Shown in pieces: positions 24,834 through 34,074 of a stretch of DNA of 64,000 bases (positions are counted from its first letter, which is position 1; each line of letters opens with the position of its first letter). The notes under the pieces are model-generated. The model worked only from the letters and a program-made list of their open reading frames with translations. It did no database searches and had not been told where the DNA came from. The stretch is from Gloeothece verrucosa PCC 7822 (GTDB taxonomy: Bacteria > Cyanobacteriota > Cyanobacteriia > Cyanobacteriales > Microcystaceae): positions 1,426,001 through 1,490,000 of the forward strand of contig NC_014501.1 of the NCBI RefSeq assembly GCF_000147335.1. The letters run 5' to 3'. The position numbers were made by a program, and so were the translations under genes.

Positions 24834-25573
24834 TTGATTTGAACCTCTAACTGTTTAATGACTTCAACCTGTGCTATTTGCTCCTTCAACCAGTCAGTAA
24901 ATAAATCAGCCGCAATTTTTCGAGCTAAATTTTGATTTAACTCGGGTTTAACAATCTCCTCCACTAAAATCAAATGAACCCCCTTAGAGGTAATAATCGG
25001 TTTCAGGACTTGAGGCGGATTTGCGGCAAAAACGACTGCTGAAATTTCGGGTTTTAAATTCTTGCGGTTAACCATTCCTAAATACCCACATTTTCGCCTT
25101 AATTCTTGCTCAGCAATATATTGATGTGCTACCTCATAAAAACTCATTTCCCCCTCTTGAATTCCATAAAATAATTCCAGAGCTAAGTCCTTATCTTCTA
25201 GTACCACTTCATACATAACTACTCCTCCATAATCTAGCTGATTTTGGAAAAAATAAGCATCTATTTTATCACCAAACAAATGATTAACTAACTTATTACT
25301 GATCAAATTAATATAAACCAACTCCTCAAAACTATCAAGAGAAAGGCTATATTTCTCTAACCATTTCCAAGTGTCCTCTGCATTTTGCAGTTGATTCCCT
25401 AAACGGAACTCATCAGCCGCTTTTTGAAGTTCTTCGGTTTCTATTTTTATGCCAGCTTTTTTAGCCGCTTCTTCAATAATTTTACGAGTAACAATTTGTT
25501 CAATGAATTCAGGAATTTGACAAGATATTTGAACAGCTTTAAAAATATCGCTAGGGGTAATTGTGATCGACAT
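24830..25573 (-). CDS. SurA/parvulin-like peptidylprolyl isomerase of the export operon
   Basis: A 247-residue protein with a SurA-like helical N-terminal domain and a parvulin-type rotamase block (YIAEQELRRKCGYLGMVNRKN, then VLKPIITSKGVHLILVEEIV). There is no signal peptide, so it would be cytoplasmic. Such isomerases are often encoded beside cyanobacterial HlyD/C39-ABC exporters and may hold or fold the exported peptide. GAGG lies 9 bases before the ATG at 25573; an upstream ATG at 25609 is poorer. It is the last gene of the leftward operon. Confidence 0.75.
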   Translation of the reverse strand: MSITITPSDIFKAVQISCQIPEFIEQIVTRKIIEEAAKKAGIKIETEELQKAADEFRLGNQLQNAEDTWKWLEKYSLSLDSFEELVYINLISNKLVNHLFGDKIDAYFFQNQLDYGGVVMYEVVLEDKDLALELFYGIQEGEMSFYEVAHQYIAEQELRRKCGYLGMVNRKNLKPEISAVVFAANPPQVLKPIITSKGVHLILVEEIVKPELNQNLARKIAADLFTDWLKEQIAQVEVIKQLEVQIN

Positions 25574-25668
25574 AGTTGTAATCCTCAATAAAACGCTTGT
25601 ATAAATCAATCATTTTTCGTTTATATCTTCTACAAACCCGCCAGAGGGGCTAAAGAAGCATTTTTTTC

Positions 25669-27186
25669 CTACAATTTTAAACCTCCTTTTTGCAACTTCT
25701 TAAACGGATCTAAAACAAAATCAATAATCCTTCGTTGCCGCACAATCACTTCTGCGGTTGCGGTATCTCCAGGACGCAAAGCAACACACTGATTAGCCGT
25801 TTTAACACAAGTCTGAGCGAGGACAATTTCTAATTTATAAACTTCGACTTTGCCCTTAGCAGTATCTATCTGGGAAGTGGTGGGAGAAATTTCTAATAAC
25901 TTACCTTCTACTAATTCATAATCTTGATAAGGATAAGCATCAAATTTTATTTTTACTGGTAAACCTTTCTTTAAAGAACCGCTTTCAGTGGTTGGCATTT
26001 GTGCCCGCAAAATTAACGGGGTTTTTTGAGAAGCAATTTCAGCCACTCGGGTTCCCGGTTGTACCACTGCTCCGGCTTGTTGAATCGGTAATTGGAAGAT
26101 TACGCCGCTAACAGGCGCTTTTAAAGTTCGTTGAGATAATTGAAATTGTAAGGATTGTATCTGGCTTTTACTTAGGGCGATTTCCGCTTTTAGAGAAGCC
26201 GTATCTGTATCAATATTTTTCAGTTGCTCCTCTATTTTTAACCTCGCTAATTCGTTAGAATGAATCAATGTTTGTAAGCTTCTTTGTTGTTCTTTTAGCC
26301 TTAATTCTGCTTGCTCAATATCCGATTTTGCTTGTTTAATAGATTTATGAAAAATACTTTGTTGTTCAGCTAGACGAAGTTTAGCTTGTTCCACGTCTGA
26401 TTGACTTTGTTCATAGTTTCCTTGCTTTTCTTGGGCGATGTCTTCTTTTTCTACCACTTGAATCTCTGAAGCAATTCCTTCTTCCCAGGCTTCTTTATAT
26501 CGTTTAATCTCTCGTTGGCTATTGGCGACCCGAATCTGAGCTAATTTATAAGCCCTTTGATTATTTTTTAGGGTAGCTTCTGCTTGATTCAGTTGTGCGA
26601 TTTTCTCAGATTCGAGTAAGTTATAAGTCGTTTTCAGATTGTCTAAATTTTGCTGTGCTTGATCTATTTGAGCTTGTTTTTCCAGTTCTCCGGCTTTGTT
26701 TTGTTGTTGCTGAGTGGAAAGCGCAAATATTAATTGAGATTTCAGTAATTTTAATTGATTCAATCGATTTAATTGCCCTTCTAATTTATCTTGAGCTTGT
26801 TTTAAATCACTTTTCACTAAGTCAGATTCTAACATTAATAAAACTTGTCCCGCTTTGACTGTATCTCCTTCTTTAACCCGAATTTCTGACACCGTACCAG
26901 CTACCGCCGCATCTAGTTTAACGGTTTCTTCCTCGGGTTCAATTCTGCCTCTAGCGGTTCCGGTTTCATCAATTTTAGAAAATATTGCCCAAGGTAAAAC
27001 AAGGGAAACAAAAATTAATAAAAAATAGAGCAGTCCTCTTGTCCATGCTTTAGGAAGTGTATCTAACAATTCTTTGGTGGCATAAGACCAATCATGAACG
27101 GATTCAATAATTGGCTCAGATTTATTGATTGTTTCTTCATCAATTTGAACCGCAACTTTTACATTACCATTTAAATCATTAGGCAT
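25669..27186 (-). CDS. HlyD-family membrane fusion protein
   Basis: A 505-residue periplasmic adaptor: one N-terminal membrane segment (GLLYFLLIFVSLVLPWAIFS, about residues 50-69), lipoyl-like half (AVAGTVSEIRVKEGDTVKAG), a long alpha-helical coiled coil (about residues 125-340, Gln/Glu/Lys rich), second lipoyl half (LKAPVSGVIFQLP) and a beta-barrel C-terminus. It pairs with the ABC exporter 35 bases upstream to carry the mature peptide to the outer membrane channel, which is not encoded here. Confidence 0.88.
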   Translation of the reverse strand: MPNDLNGNVKVAVQIDEETINKSEPIIESVHDWSYATKELLDTLPKAWTRGLLYFLLIFVSLVLPWAIFSKIDETGTARGRIEPEEETVKLDAAVAGTVSEIRVKEGDTVKAGQVLLMLESDLVKSDLKQAQDKLEGQLNRLNQLKLLKSQLIFALSTQQQQNKAGELEKQAQIDQAQQNLDNLKTTYNLLESEKIAQLNQAEATLKNNQRAYKLAQIRVANSQREIKRYKEAWEEGIASEIQVVEKEDIAQEKQGNYEQSQSDVEQAKLRLAEQQSIFHKSIKQAKSDIEQAELRLKEQQRSLQTLIHSNELARLKIEEQLKNIDTDTASLKAEIALSKSQIQSLQFQLSQRTLKAPVSGVIFQLPIQQAGAVVQPGTRVAEIASQKTPLILRAQMPTTESGSLKKGLPVKIKFDAYPYQDYELVEGKLLEISPTTSQIDTAKGKVEVYKLEIVLAQTCVKTANQCVALRPGDTATAEVIVRQRRIIDFVLDPFKKLQKGGLKL

Positions 27187-27221
27187 ATTTTTTGAATTTT
27201 GTCAATAAAATTAAGGAATTT

Positions 27222-29942
27222 TTAGCTCACATCTAATTGTTGATGATTGAGATAATAATAATGACCTCGTTTTGCCATTAATTCATCATGAGTCCCTTGC
27301 TCAATTAAGATCCCTTTATCCAAGACTAAAATTAAATCAGCATTGCGTACCGTAGAGAGACGGTGAGCAATTACTAAAGTCGTTCTATTCCGTAGAATCT
27401 TGTTTAAATTGTTCTGAATAATTCGCTCTGATTCGACATCTAGATGAGAGGTCGCTTCGTCTAAAACTAACAGTTTAGGATTCCCTAATAAAGCTCTAGC
27501 AATAGCGACTCTTTGCCGTTGTCCTCCTGATAACATTCCCCCACCTTCACCGATTTGTGTTTCGTATCCCATAGGCAGCTTTTTGATAAATTCATCGGCT
27601 CCGGCTAATCGCGCGGCTTCGATAATTTCTTCTAGAGTTGCACTAGGATGTCCTAAACTAATATTCTCCCGAATGGTACCGCCAAACAGAAAAGTATCTT
27701 GATCTACTACCCCTATTTGATGCCGCAAAGAACGTAAAGAAAGAGTAGTAATATCATGGTCATCAATCAAGACTTTGCCATCGGTAGGGGGATATAACCC
27801 TAACACTAATTTAGAAATAGTGGTTTTGCCTGAACCACTGCGCCCCACTAAAGCAACCATCTGTCCTGATTTGATTTCAAAGCTGAGATTTTCTAACACA
27901 TTAATATCGCTTTCGGGATGATAACGGAAAGTGACTTTATCAAAGCGTATATTACCTTTAATAGGGGGTAAATTTTGACGAAGTTGATGGTGTAAATCTT
28001 CTTCAGGTTCAGCCTCTAAAACATCGTTAATTCGCTCAACAGCGATGAAAACTTCTTGGATTTGATTCCAGAGAACAGAAAGTCTTTGAAAAGGGCTAAT
28101 CACCTGGGAAAGTAACATATTAAAAGCTACTAATTGCCCAATGGTTAATTGATTTTTGATCACTAACCAAGCCCCAAACCAAAGCATAGCCGTTGTCATC
28201 AAGGCTTCAATTAAATTACTAAAAATTTGCAGGCGGTTACTGATAATTTGTCCCGAAAACCCCTTTTTTATTTCTTGATGGAGTAATTCTTCCCAATGCC
28301 AACGAACCGTCTGTTCTACTGCCGTTGATTTGACGGTACGAATGCCGGATAGAACTTCAATCAGATAACTGCTTTCAGTGGCAAAAGCGTTAAAAATTTC
28401 CCGAGAAATTCGCCTTAAAAAAGGAGTAGCAATGATGGCCAGCAGTAAAAACGGCGGTACAATGACTAACACTAAGAGAGCCATTTTCCAACTGTACCAA
28501 AACATCAAACCAACATAGATAAATACCGTCAGTAAATCTAGCAGGATAGCTAAAGCTTCTCCTGACAAGAAACTCTGAATTTTGCGGTTTTCCTGAACTC
28601 GAGAGATGATATCCCCCACATAGCGAGACTCGAAAAAACTGAGGGGAAGCCGCAACGTATGACGAATAAATCCGACAATCAGGGCTACATCAACTTTATT
28701 AGAGGTATGGTCGAGTAAATATTGCCGTAACCCCGTTATCATCACTCTAAAAATGCCAAAAATTAGCAATCCTAACCCAACGGCAAACAGCGTCAGTTCA
28801 GAGCGTTGTACCACCACTCGGTCTAAAATAATTTGAGTGAAGATAGGGGTAATGAGTCCGAAAATCTGGATCAACACCGAAGCGATAAACACTTCTAGCA
28901 TCACCAAGCTATAAGGTTTGACTAATTCAAAAAATTGCCAGAAGGGGGTAGTAGTTTCTTGAGCGTCTTTAAAGAGGACTGTGGGACTGAGCAAAAGCGC
29001 ATAGCCGGTCCACTTCGCTTTAAAGTCTCGATGGGTTAGAGTCAGTTGACCTATAGCCGGATCGCAGATGATTACCTGTTTTCGGGTAACTTCATAGACC
29101 ACAATATAGTGTTTGCCTTCCCAATGGGCGATAGCCGGTAAGGTTTGTTTTGCCAATTGATCTAAACTGGCTTTTACCGGGCGAGTGGAAAACCCCACAC
29201 TTTCGGCGGCGGCGGCGAGTCCTCGCAAAGAAGCGCCATTGCGGTCTACATTGGCTATGTCCCGCACTCGGTTGACACTAAAGCGTTTGCCCCAATAGCG
29301 AGACACCATGACCAGACTTGCCGCCCCACAGTCAGAGCCGCTTTGTTGAGCGAAAAAGGGATAGCGGCGGGTGACGCGCTGTAACCAATGTCCAATGCGA
29401 GAAGTAGGAGAAGGAAAGAAAGCTTTGCTGATCTTTTTTTGGGACTTGAGGTCTTCTGGGGGAAGGGACCAGCTAGAGGATTTTTCTGGCTCAACGGAAC
29501 TCAAATCAGGATTTTCTATTGATTTAACCAGTAAAGCATTCCGTGAGTGAGCCTGCTGCCATAAATGCTCTCTGATGGCAGGATACTCTTGGAGCAAGGG
29601 ATAGACTACTTCTCTGTTAAGAAAGGCAAGTTGTAGATTTAATGAAGCCCTGGCATCATAGGCAGTAAAATTAGCTTCATCGAAAAGGGTAAATTCCCCA
29701 AAAGCTTGACCGGGTTCTAAGGTAGCAATGAGTTCATCGTTTTTATCTAACAGCCGCACTTTACCCGCCATCACAATATAGATACCGGCTTTAGCCTCGC
29801 TTCCTTGCCAGAATTTTCCCACTTTGGGGGTAAGGTATTGAGCTAACTTGAGACATCGTTGGCATTGAGCTTCCGATAGGGTATAACCTAGGACATGATT
29901 GAGGTCTTGCTCTGAAAGATTCTTGAGTAAATTTTGTCCCAT
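27222..29942 (-). CDS. peptidase-containing ABC exporter with N-terminal cNMP-binding domain
   Basis: A 906-residue protein. Residues about 20-130 are a cyclic-nucleotide-binding fold (GIYIVMAGKVRLLDKND, LEPGQAFGEFTLFDE). Residues 193-320 are a C39 peptidase with Cys205 (SGSDCGAAS), His278 (GKHYIVV) and Asp294. Residues about 335-640 are a six-helix ABC membrane domain. The C-terminal ATPase has Walker A GRSGSGKTT, signature LSGGQRQRVAIARAL and Walker B LLVLDEATSHLD. It should cut the leader after Gly-Gly and export the core. It is the only C39 exporter in the window, so it is the expected partner of the precursor at 22332. Confidence 0.9.
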   Translation of the reverse strand: MGQNLLKNLSEQDLNHVLGYTLSEAQCQRCLKLAQYLTPKVGKFWQGSEAKAGIYIVMAGKVRLLDKNDELIATLEPGQAFGEFTLFDEANFTAYDARASLNLQLAFLNREVVYPLLQEYPAIREHLWQQAHSRNALLVKSIENPDLSSVEPEKSSSWSLPPEDLKSQKKISKAFFPSPTSRIGHWLQRVTRRYPFFAQQSGSDCGAASLVMVSRYWGKRFSVNRVRDIANVDRNGASLRGLAAAAESVGFSTRPVKASLDQLAKQTLPAIAHWEGKHYIVVYEVTRKQVIICDPAIGQLTLTHRDFKAKWTGYALLLSPTVLFKDAQETTTPFWQFFELVKPYSLVMLEVFIASVLIQIFGLITPIFTQIILDRVVVQRSELTLFAVGLGLLIFGIFRVMITGLRQYLLDHTSNKVDVALIVGFIRHTLRLPLSFFESRYVGDIISRVQENRKIQSFLSGEALAILLDLLTVFIYVGLMFWYSWKMALLVLVIVPPFLLLAIIATPFLRRISREIFNAFATESSYLIEVLSGIRTVKSTAVEQTVRWHWEELLHQEIKKGFSGQIISNRLQIFSNLIEALMTTAMLWFGAWLVIKNQLTIGQLVAFNMLLSQVISPFQRLSVLWNQIQEVFIAVERINDVLEAEPEEDLHHQLRQNLPPIKGNIRFDKVTFRYHPESDINVLENLSFEIKSGQMVALVGRSGSGKTTISKLVLGLYPPTDGKVLIDDHDITTLSLRSLRHQIGVVDQDTFLFGGTIRENISLGHPSATLEEIIEAARLAGADEFIKKLPMGYETQIGEGGGMLSGGQRQRVAIARALLGNPKLLVLDEATSHLDVESERIIQNNLNKILRNRTTLVIAHRLSTVRNADLILVLDKGILIEQGTHDELMAKRGHYYYLNHQQLDVS

Positions 29943-29954
29943 AATGTTACAGAG

Positions 29955-30548
29955 CTAGGATTTGACTAGGTTAAAAGACCACAGAGAAGAACTATCCGAC
30001 AGATGATTGACTGGCAAGTCGTCAATGGAAATTTGAGCGGTTTTGGATGTTTCAAACTCCTGTTGTTGAGGTTGAAGTTTTCCCCGAGTGGATAATCCCA
30101 TCTGTTTGAGCAGTCGATTAATATGACGCTGATGAACTTCTATGCCGAACTCTTTTTGTAAATGTTGACTGAGCCAATATCCGGTCCACCGCCGAAAGGC
30201 ATAACCGTAGTCTTGTGGACTGTTTGTAGCCAGTTCTTTCAACCGTTGTAAATATTGCTCATTGACAATTTTGGGACGACCTAGGGGATGTTCTTGCCAT
30301 TGGTGTGCCCTACCCGTTTGCGCCATCAAGGTCCAATGTCTGGCCGTAGCGGGGCAACAGTTTAAGTGCTGACAAATTTGGCTTTGAGATTTGCCTTCAT
30401 CAGCCAGCAACATGATTAAAATTCGCTGGCGATAGGTATCTGGCAACTGATCTTCAAGACTTTTTTGTAAAAATTTACGCTGAAATGAGGTTAAATATTG
30501 ACCTTGGCTAGGGCGTTGATTCTTACTTATTTTTCCTCGATATTCCAT
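29955..30548 (-). CDS. transposase-derived helix-turn-helix protein, first gene of export operon
   Basis: A 197-residue protein with two HTH units like the N-terminus of IS630-type transposases: RILIMLLADEGKSQSQICQH with ATARHW, then the winged part WTGYWLSQHLQKEFGIEVHQ with RHINRLLKQMGLS. There is no DDE catalytic domain and the C-terminal tail is short. It lies only 12 bases before the ABC exporter gene, so it is cotranscribed and probably a domesticated DNA-binding regulator of the exporter or RiPP genes. A truncated IS remnant is the alternative, but the intact frame and spacing argue against it. Confidence 0.65.
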   Translation of the reverse strand: MEYRGKISKNQRPSQGQYLTSFQRKFLQKSLEDQLPDTYRQRILIMLLADEGKSQSQICQHLNCCPATARHWTLMAQTGRAHQWQEHPLGRPKIVNEQYLQRLKELATNSPQDYGYAFRRWTGYWLSQHLQKEFGIEVHQRHINRLLKQMGLSTRGKLQPQQQEFETSKTAQISIDDLPVNHLSDSSSLWSFNLVKS

Positions 30549-31093
30549 AACTTTGTTTTTAATTATTTCACCAGAGATTAGTTAGAATTGCTTGGGTCAG
30601 GTTAGGGAAGGTTTACAGCTTTTCTTGGGTATAGCTGCGAGGATGGGGTTTAATCCTACTTAATCTAAAAATGTTTCTTGGTCAGTCTTTTGGACTACCT
30701 TCAACCAGCTAGATCGTATAAATGATCTAGTTGGCTTTTAGCTCCTGAAAACTGGTAATCGTCTTCGGGATCGTACAAAAATACTTGTTCATCTCCAAAA
30801 AATGAAGATTTAAGCAAATTTTCTAATTTTTATTTTATAGCTATCTGCTATGGTTGTAACTAAAATTATATAGCTTGCCATTTAGCACAAATGTACTTAT
30901 CAACAAGAAGGTTCCCCCGTTTAGGAGCGAATACGAACTGTTGCCGCGCCTTCGCTTTCGAGGGGAACCAATATGATTTGAGGGAGTATATTTTATCGTC
31001 AATATTTAGCTTGTCATTGATGGGGAGAGGCCCCGAAAAGAACATAAGCTTTCGGGGGTGAGTTGCCCACAGGCTTGCTCTTGGCAACGTCGC
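30549..31093. other. noncoding region with hairpins between export operon and phasin-like gene
   Basis: No credible gene is seen. CCAGCTAGATC (30705-30715) pairs with GATCTAGTTGG (30724-30734) over 11 bp. It is followed on the plus strand by CTTTT, and could act as a terminator or as a leader hairpin of the leftward export operon. GGTTCCCC (30911-30918) and GGGGAACC (about 30960-30968) form a wider inverted repeat. CCCCGAAA/TTTCGGGG (31031-31057) is another hairpin. The promoter of the export operon must lie here. Confidence 0.45.
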
Positions 31094-31375
31094 TTAAACT
31101 TTGACAGTGCTTGCTTTTTTCATCAACTCAAAATAGTTGTTCCAGAATTTTTTCTGTGTATCCAAAGCCAGATTGATCGCTGTTTCTTGAGCCGCCAAGT
31201 AATCATTAACCAATTCTTCTTGGATTTCTATACTTTTGTCTACAGCATCAGGTACCGGAAAGGGAAATTTAATGGCATCTTTGCCGTTGGGAAGACTTTT
31301 GAGCCAGGTGTCAAAGAATTTTTGTTGTAATTCGATGAACTGTTTTTGGTATTCTTCAAAATATTGCGTTGCCAT
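31094..31375 (-). CDS. small helical phasin-like protein (candidate PHB granule protein)
   Basis: A 93-residue amphipathic, all-helical protein (FIELQQKFFDTWLKSLPNG...QETAINLALDTQKKFWNNY) of the size and style of cyanobacterial phasins, which coat PHB granules and control their number and size. A class III PHB locus lies 12 kb upstream. A TTG at 31402 would add 9 residues; the ATG at 31375 is preferred, though neither has a good ribosome site. The assignment rests on composition and context, so a different helical protein is possible. Confidence 0.5.
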   Translation of the reverse strand: MATQYFEEYQKQFIELQQKFFDTWLKSLPNGKDAIKFPFPVPDAVDKSIEIQEELVNDYLAAQETAINLALDTQKKFWNNYFELMKKASTVKV

Positions 31376-31674
31376 AGTTTTTAAAGCCGCAGATTGCCCC
31401 AATTTTTTGAACTGGGTAGGAAATAGGGCGGCATTTACTACTTCCTTTTGTTTTCTGGCTCTGTTTTGGCTTTTGACAGGAACACTGAGCCTAACCTGAT
31501 CATTTTTCTTTATAAGTTTATTTGCTCATCATCATACTATCAGATTTTCCTCGCTTTGTCTGTTATTTAAATTAAAAAAAATTTAAGTGACAAATTGGTA
31601 ACAAATTTCTTAAATTTTTAACTTTTGCTAGTGGTTTATGAATTTATTTAACTTTATAATAATAAAATTAAACT

Positions 31675-33048
31675 TTAATCCGATTTGGCATGAGTATGAG
31701 CCAACATTCGTTTTAACAAAACACTGTAAATCGGTTCTCCTCCCAATCCGTGAGCCGTCATGGCGGCGACTAAACAGGTGATCAATAAAGGCAGAATCAG
31801 CAAATAGTTATCAGTCATTTCTATCGTTAAGATAATAGCCGTTAAAGGGGCGCGAACGGTTGCGGCTACTAAAGCGCCCATACCAGCAATGGCTAAGACA
31901 GCCGGTTCAGGCAGCAATTGGGGAAACCAACCATGAAACTCTCTAGCCGCACCTAAACTAAAGATGGTTGCTAAAGCCAACATCGGGGCAAAAATCCCGC
32001 CGGGAGCGCCTGAACCATAGCTAACCATCGTCAAGACAAAACGTAGCAGAAAAACTAAAATCAAAACATAGCCGGGCGATTCCACATCAAAAGCCCAATA
32101 GATGGTATCGTCACCCCCGCCGGTAATGGGGCGATAGATCACACTGGCTAGTCCAATAATGGCTCCGACAGATAACCCTGTCAATTGATAAGCCAAGCCT
32201 TTTAAGCTGGCAAACCAGTTTAAGGTTCGAACCAGAAAAAAATTAAATAAATAGCCAATTACGCCAATAAATAGGCCTAAAATTGCAAATATCCACAGGG
32301 AATCTAAGGGAGGAATATCAAAATGAGTAATACTCATCACGGCTTGTTGTCCGTTGATCAGGCGAGTGGTAATAGTGGCACTCACACAAGCCAAAGCGAT
32401 AGAGCGAGTAGAACTGATAGGATGTTTAAATTCTGGGCGCATTTCTTCCAAAACAAAAACAATCCCCGCTAAAGGAGCATTAAAAGCCGTTGTTAAACCG
32501 GCACCGGCTCCGGCGGCTACCAGGATTCTCATCTCTTCAACGGAAACCCGAAAATAACTCCCAACCATCTTGCCGGCACTACCCCCAATTTGAATGGTGG
32601 GTCCTTCGCGCCCTAAAATCATCCCACTACCTAGAGTTAACAATCCTCCCAGAATTTTAACCGGTAGAACCCTTTGCCAACGGATGGGAAACACGCCATC
32701 GAGAAAGCCTTCAATTTGAGGAATGCCACTGCCTCCGGTATCAGGAGCAAATTGCCGCATCAACCAAAAAGCGATATATCCCATGATGCCTGATAAAATT
32801 ATAGATACCCCATAATTGAGGATAGGATTGTTTTCCAGCACGGTGGCTAAGTGTGAGCGGCTGTGGAGAATTTGTTCAACTGCTAGGCGGAAATAAGTGC
32901 CAATAAATCCGGTAACGATCCCCACTAAAAGAGCATACAACAAAATCAGATTAAGCTTTTGTGTGGCCTCTATAAAGCGCTGAGTAATCAGGACGGGTTC
33001 AGAGAGGTTTGACGTTTCAGGCGAATGCGGATCGGGATTGGGATTCAT
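31675..33048 (-). CDS. ClC-family chloride channel or H+/Cl- antiporter
   Basis: A 457-residue integral membrane protein. It carries the ClC selectivity motifs GSGIPQIEGFL, GREGPTIQIGGSAG with the gating Glu, GAGAGLTTAFNAPLAGIVFVLEE, and GAPGGIFAPMLALA. No CBS domains follow, as in short bacterial ClC proteins. It would move chloride across the plasma or thylakoid membrane. The start is ATG 33048; an in-frame TTG lies 18 bases upstream. It is not in an evident operon. Confidence 0.9.
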   Translation of the reverse strand: MNPNPDPHSPETSNLSEPVLITQRFIEATQKLNLILLYALLVGIVTGFIGTYFRLAVEQILHSRSHLATVLENNPILNYGVSIILSGIMGYIAFWLMRQFAPDTGGSGIPQIEGFLDGVFPIRWQRVLPVKILGGLLTLGSGMILGREGPTIQIGGSAGKMVGSYFRVSVEEMRILVAAGAGAGLTTAFNAPLAGIVFVLEEMRPEFKHPISSTRSIALACVSATITTRLINGQQAVMSITHFDIPPLDSLWIFAILGLFIGVIGYLFNFFLVRTLNWFASLKGLAYQLTGLSVGAIIGLASVIYRPITGGGDDTIYWAFDVESPGYVLILVFLLRFVLTMVSYGSGAPGGIFAPMLALATIFSLGAAREFHGWFPQLLPEPAVLAIAGMGALVAATVRAPLTAIILTIEMTDNYLLILPLLITCLVAAMTAHGLGGEPIYSVLLKRMLAHTHAKSD

Positions 33049-33165
33049 GAGCAACTGAGTGATCAAGTTAAATTAAATCCGGTTAAATTGTGAGAAGATC
33101 CCGAAAAATTCGCTGCCACTCTCGCTTTCTTAACCGAATTTAATCTTATATTTTACTCTCAACTG

Positions 33166-34026
33166 TCAACTGTTCACTGTACCCACTCCAGACTTCATGG
33201 GTAAATAATGCTTTTTAAGAATCAGATCGAGTTTCACATCTGTTTCGAGTAAACAAGCATGACCACTATAAGGCAGCACTAACATTTGAGCATTGGGAAG
33301 ATGGCTTTTTAATTTTTTTGCCTCTTCTACAGAAGGAAGCAGACGATCAGCCGCACCAGCAATAATCAAGACAGGTTGAGTTAAATTTTTTAAATTTTGG
33401 GGATTCACCGAAAAATCTCTTAATAAAGATAACCGCCAAACAGCCGTATTTCGGGAAACAGCTTTCATCGCTGCAATCAGTGCCTTGCGATCACTAGCGT
33501 CGATTCTGCCCAAGGAGGCCAAAAAAGGCAATAAGCCAATCATAGAAGTCTGATGTAAAAAATCTGGCATCCATCGGGTTAAGGGGATACCCCAACCTAA
33601 CAGAGGTTGTTGATTAAAACAAGAGGCACTATTGACTAAAATCATGCCGCTAAACAGCCAAGGGGCTTTTTGAGCGACTTGAATGGCTAGACATCCCCCA
33701 AAAGACTCTCCACATAAATAAACCGAAGGCGAAACATCAGGAAAAACCTCTTGATGGGTTGGTGAGTGGGTCGCGTTGCCCCTTTTGCTGTATTTTTGTC
33801 TTATGCGTAATTCTTTTTCGATTAACGTGATCACTTGATAGGCTAGACTGTCCCAACTGCTTTGATCATCAGCCGGAATACACAAACAGCGTACATCAAA
33901 CCATTGAGATAAAGCTTCTGCCTGTCGTTGATATAATAATCCTGTTCCGTCCATCCCTGGTAAAAAGACAAATAAGGGACAATCTGGCTTGGGTGTGGTG
34001 GGGATGACAAAACTTAAACGCGGCAT
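33166..34026 (-). CDS. alpha/beta hydrolase, phytyl-ester-synthase-like
   Basis: A 286-residue hydrolase: oxyanion region FLPGMDGTGLLY, nucleophile elbow CGESFGGCLA, acid Asp in AGAADRLLPS and catalytic His in YSGHACLLE. The pattern resembles the hydrolase half of plant and cyanobacterial phytyl ester synthase/DGAT-like proteins (the slr2103 type). Those fuse such a domain to an acyltransferase, and the neighbouring gene is an LPLAT acyltransferase ending 48 bases away. Acyl transfer or lipase activity is inferred. Confidence 0.7.
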   Translation of the reverse strand: MPRLSFVIPTTPKPDCPLFVFLPGMDGTGLLYQRQAEALSQWFDVRCLCIPADDQSSWDSLAYQVITLIEKELRIRQKYSKRGNATHSPTHQEVFPDVSPSVYLCGESFGGCLAIQVAQKAPWLFSGMILVNSASCFNQQPLLGWGIPLTRWMPDFLHQTSMIGLLPFLASLGRIDASDRKALIAAMKAVSRNTAVWRLSLLRDFSVNPQNLKNLTQPVLIIAGAADRLLPSVEEAKKLKSHLPNAQMLVLPYSGHACLLETDVKLDLILKKHYLPMKSGVGTVNS

Positions 34027-34074
34027 AGTTCAAACGCTTTTCTAGTTTTTCTACTTACAATCAATCACAATCGC

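Noticed and set aside
30705..30734. Firm terminator call
   Set aside because: The hairpin is strong, but no rightward gene lies upstream within reach and the T-run is only four bases. It is kept only as part of the noncoding region.
30866..31087. Leftward 73-codon frame as a second precursor peptide
   Set aside because: It has no Gly-Gly motif, no ribosome site, and runs through hairpin sequences.
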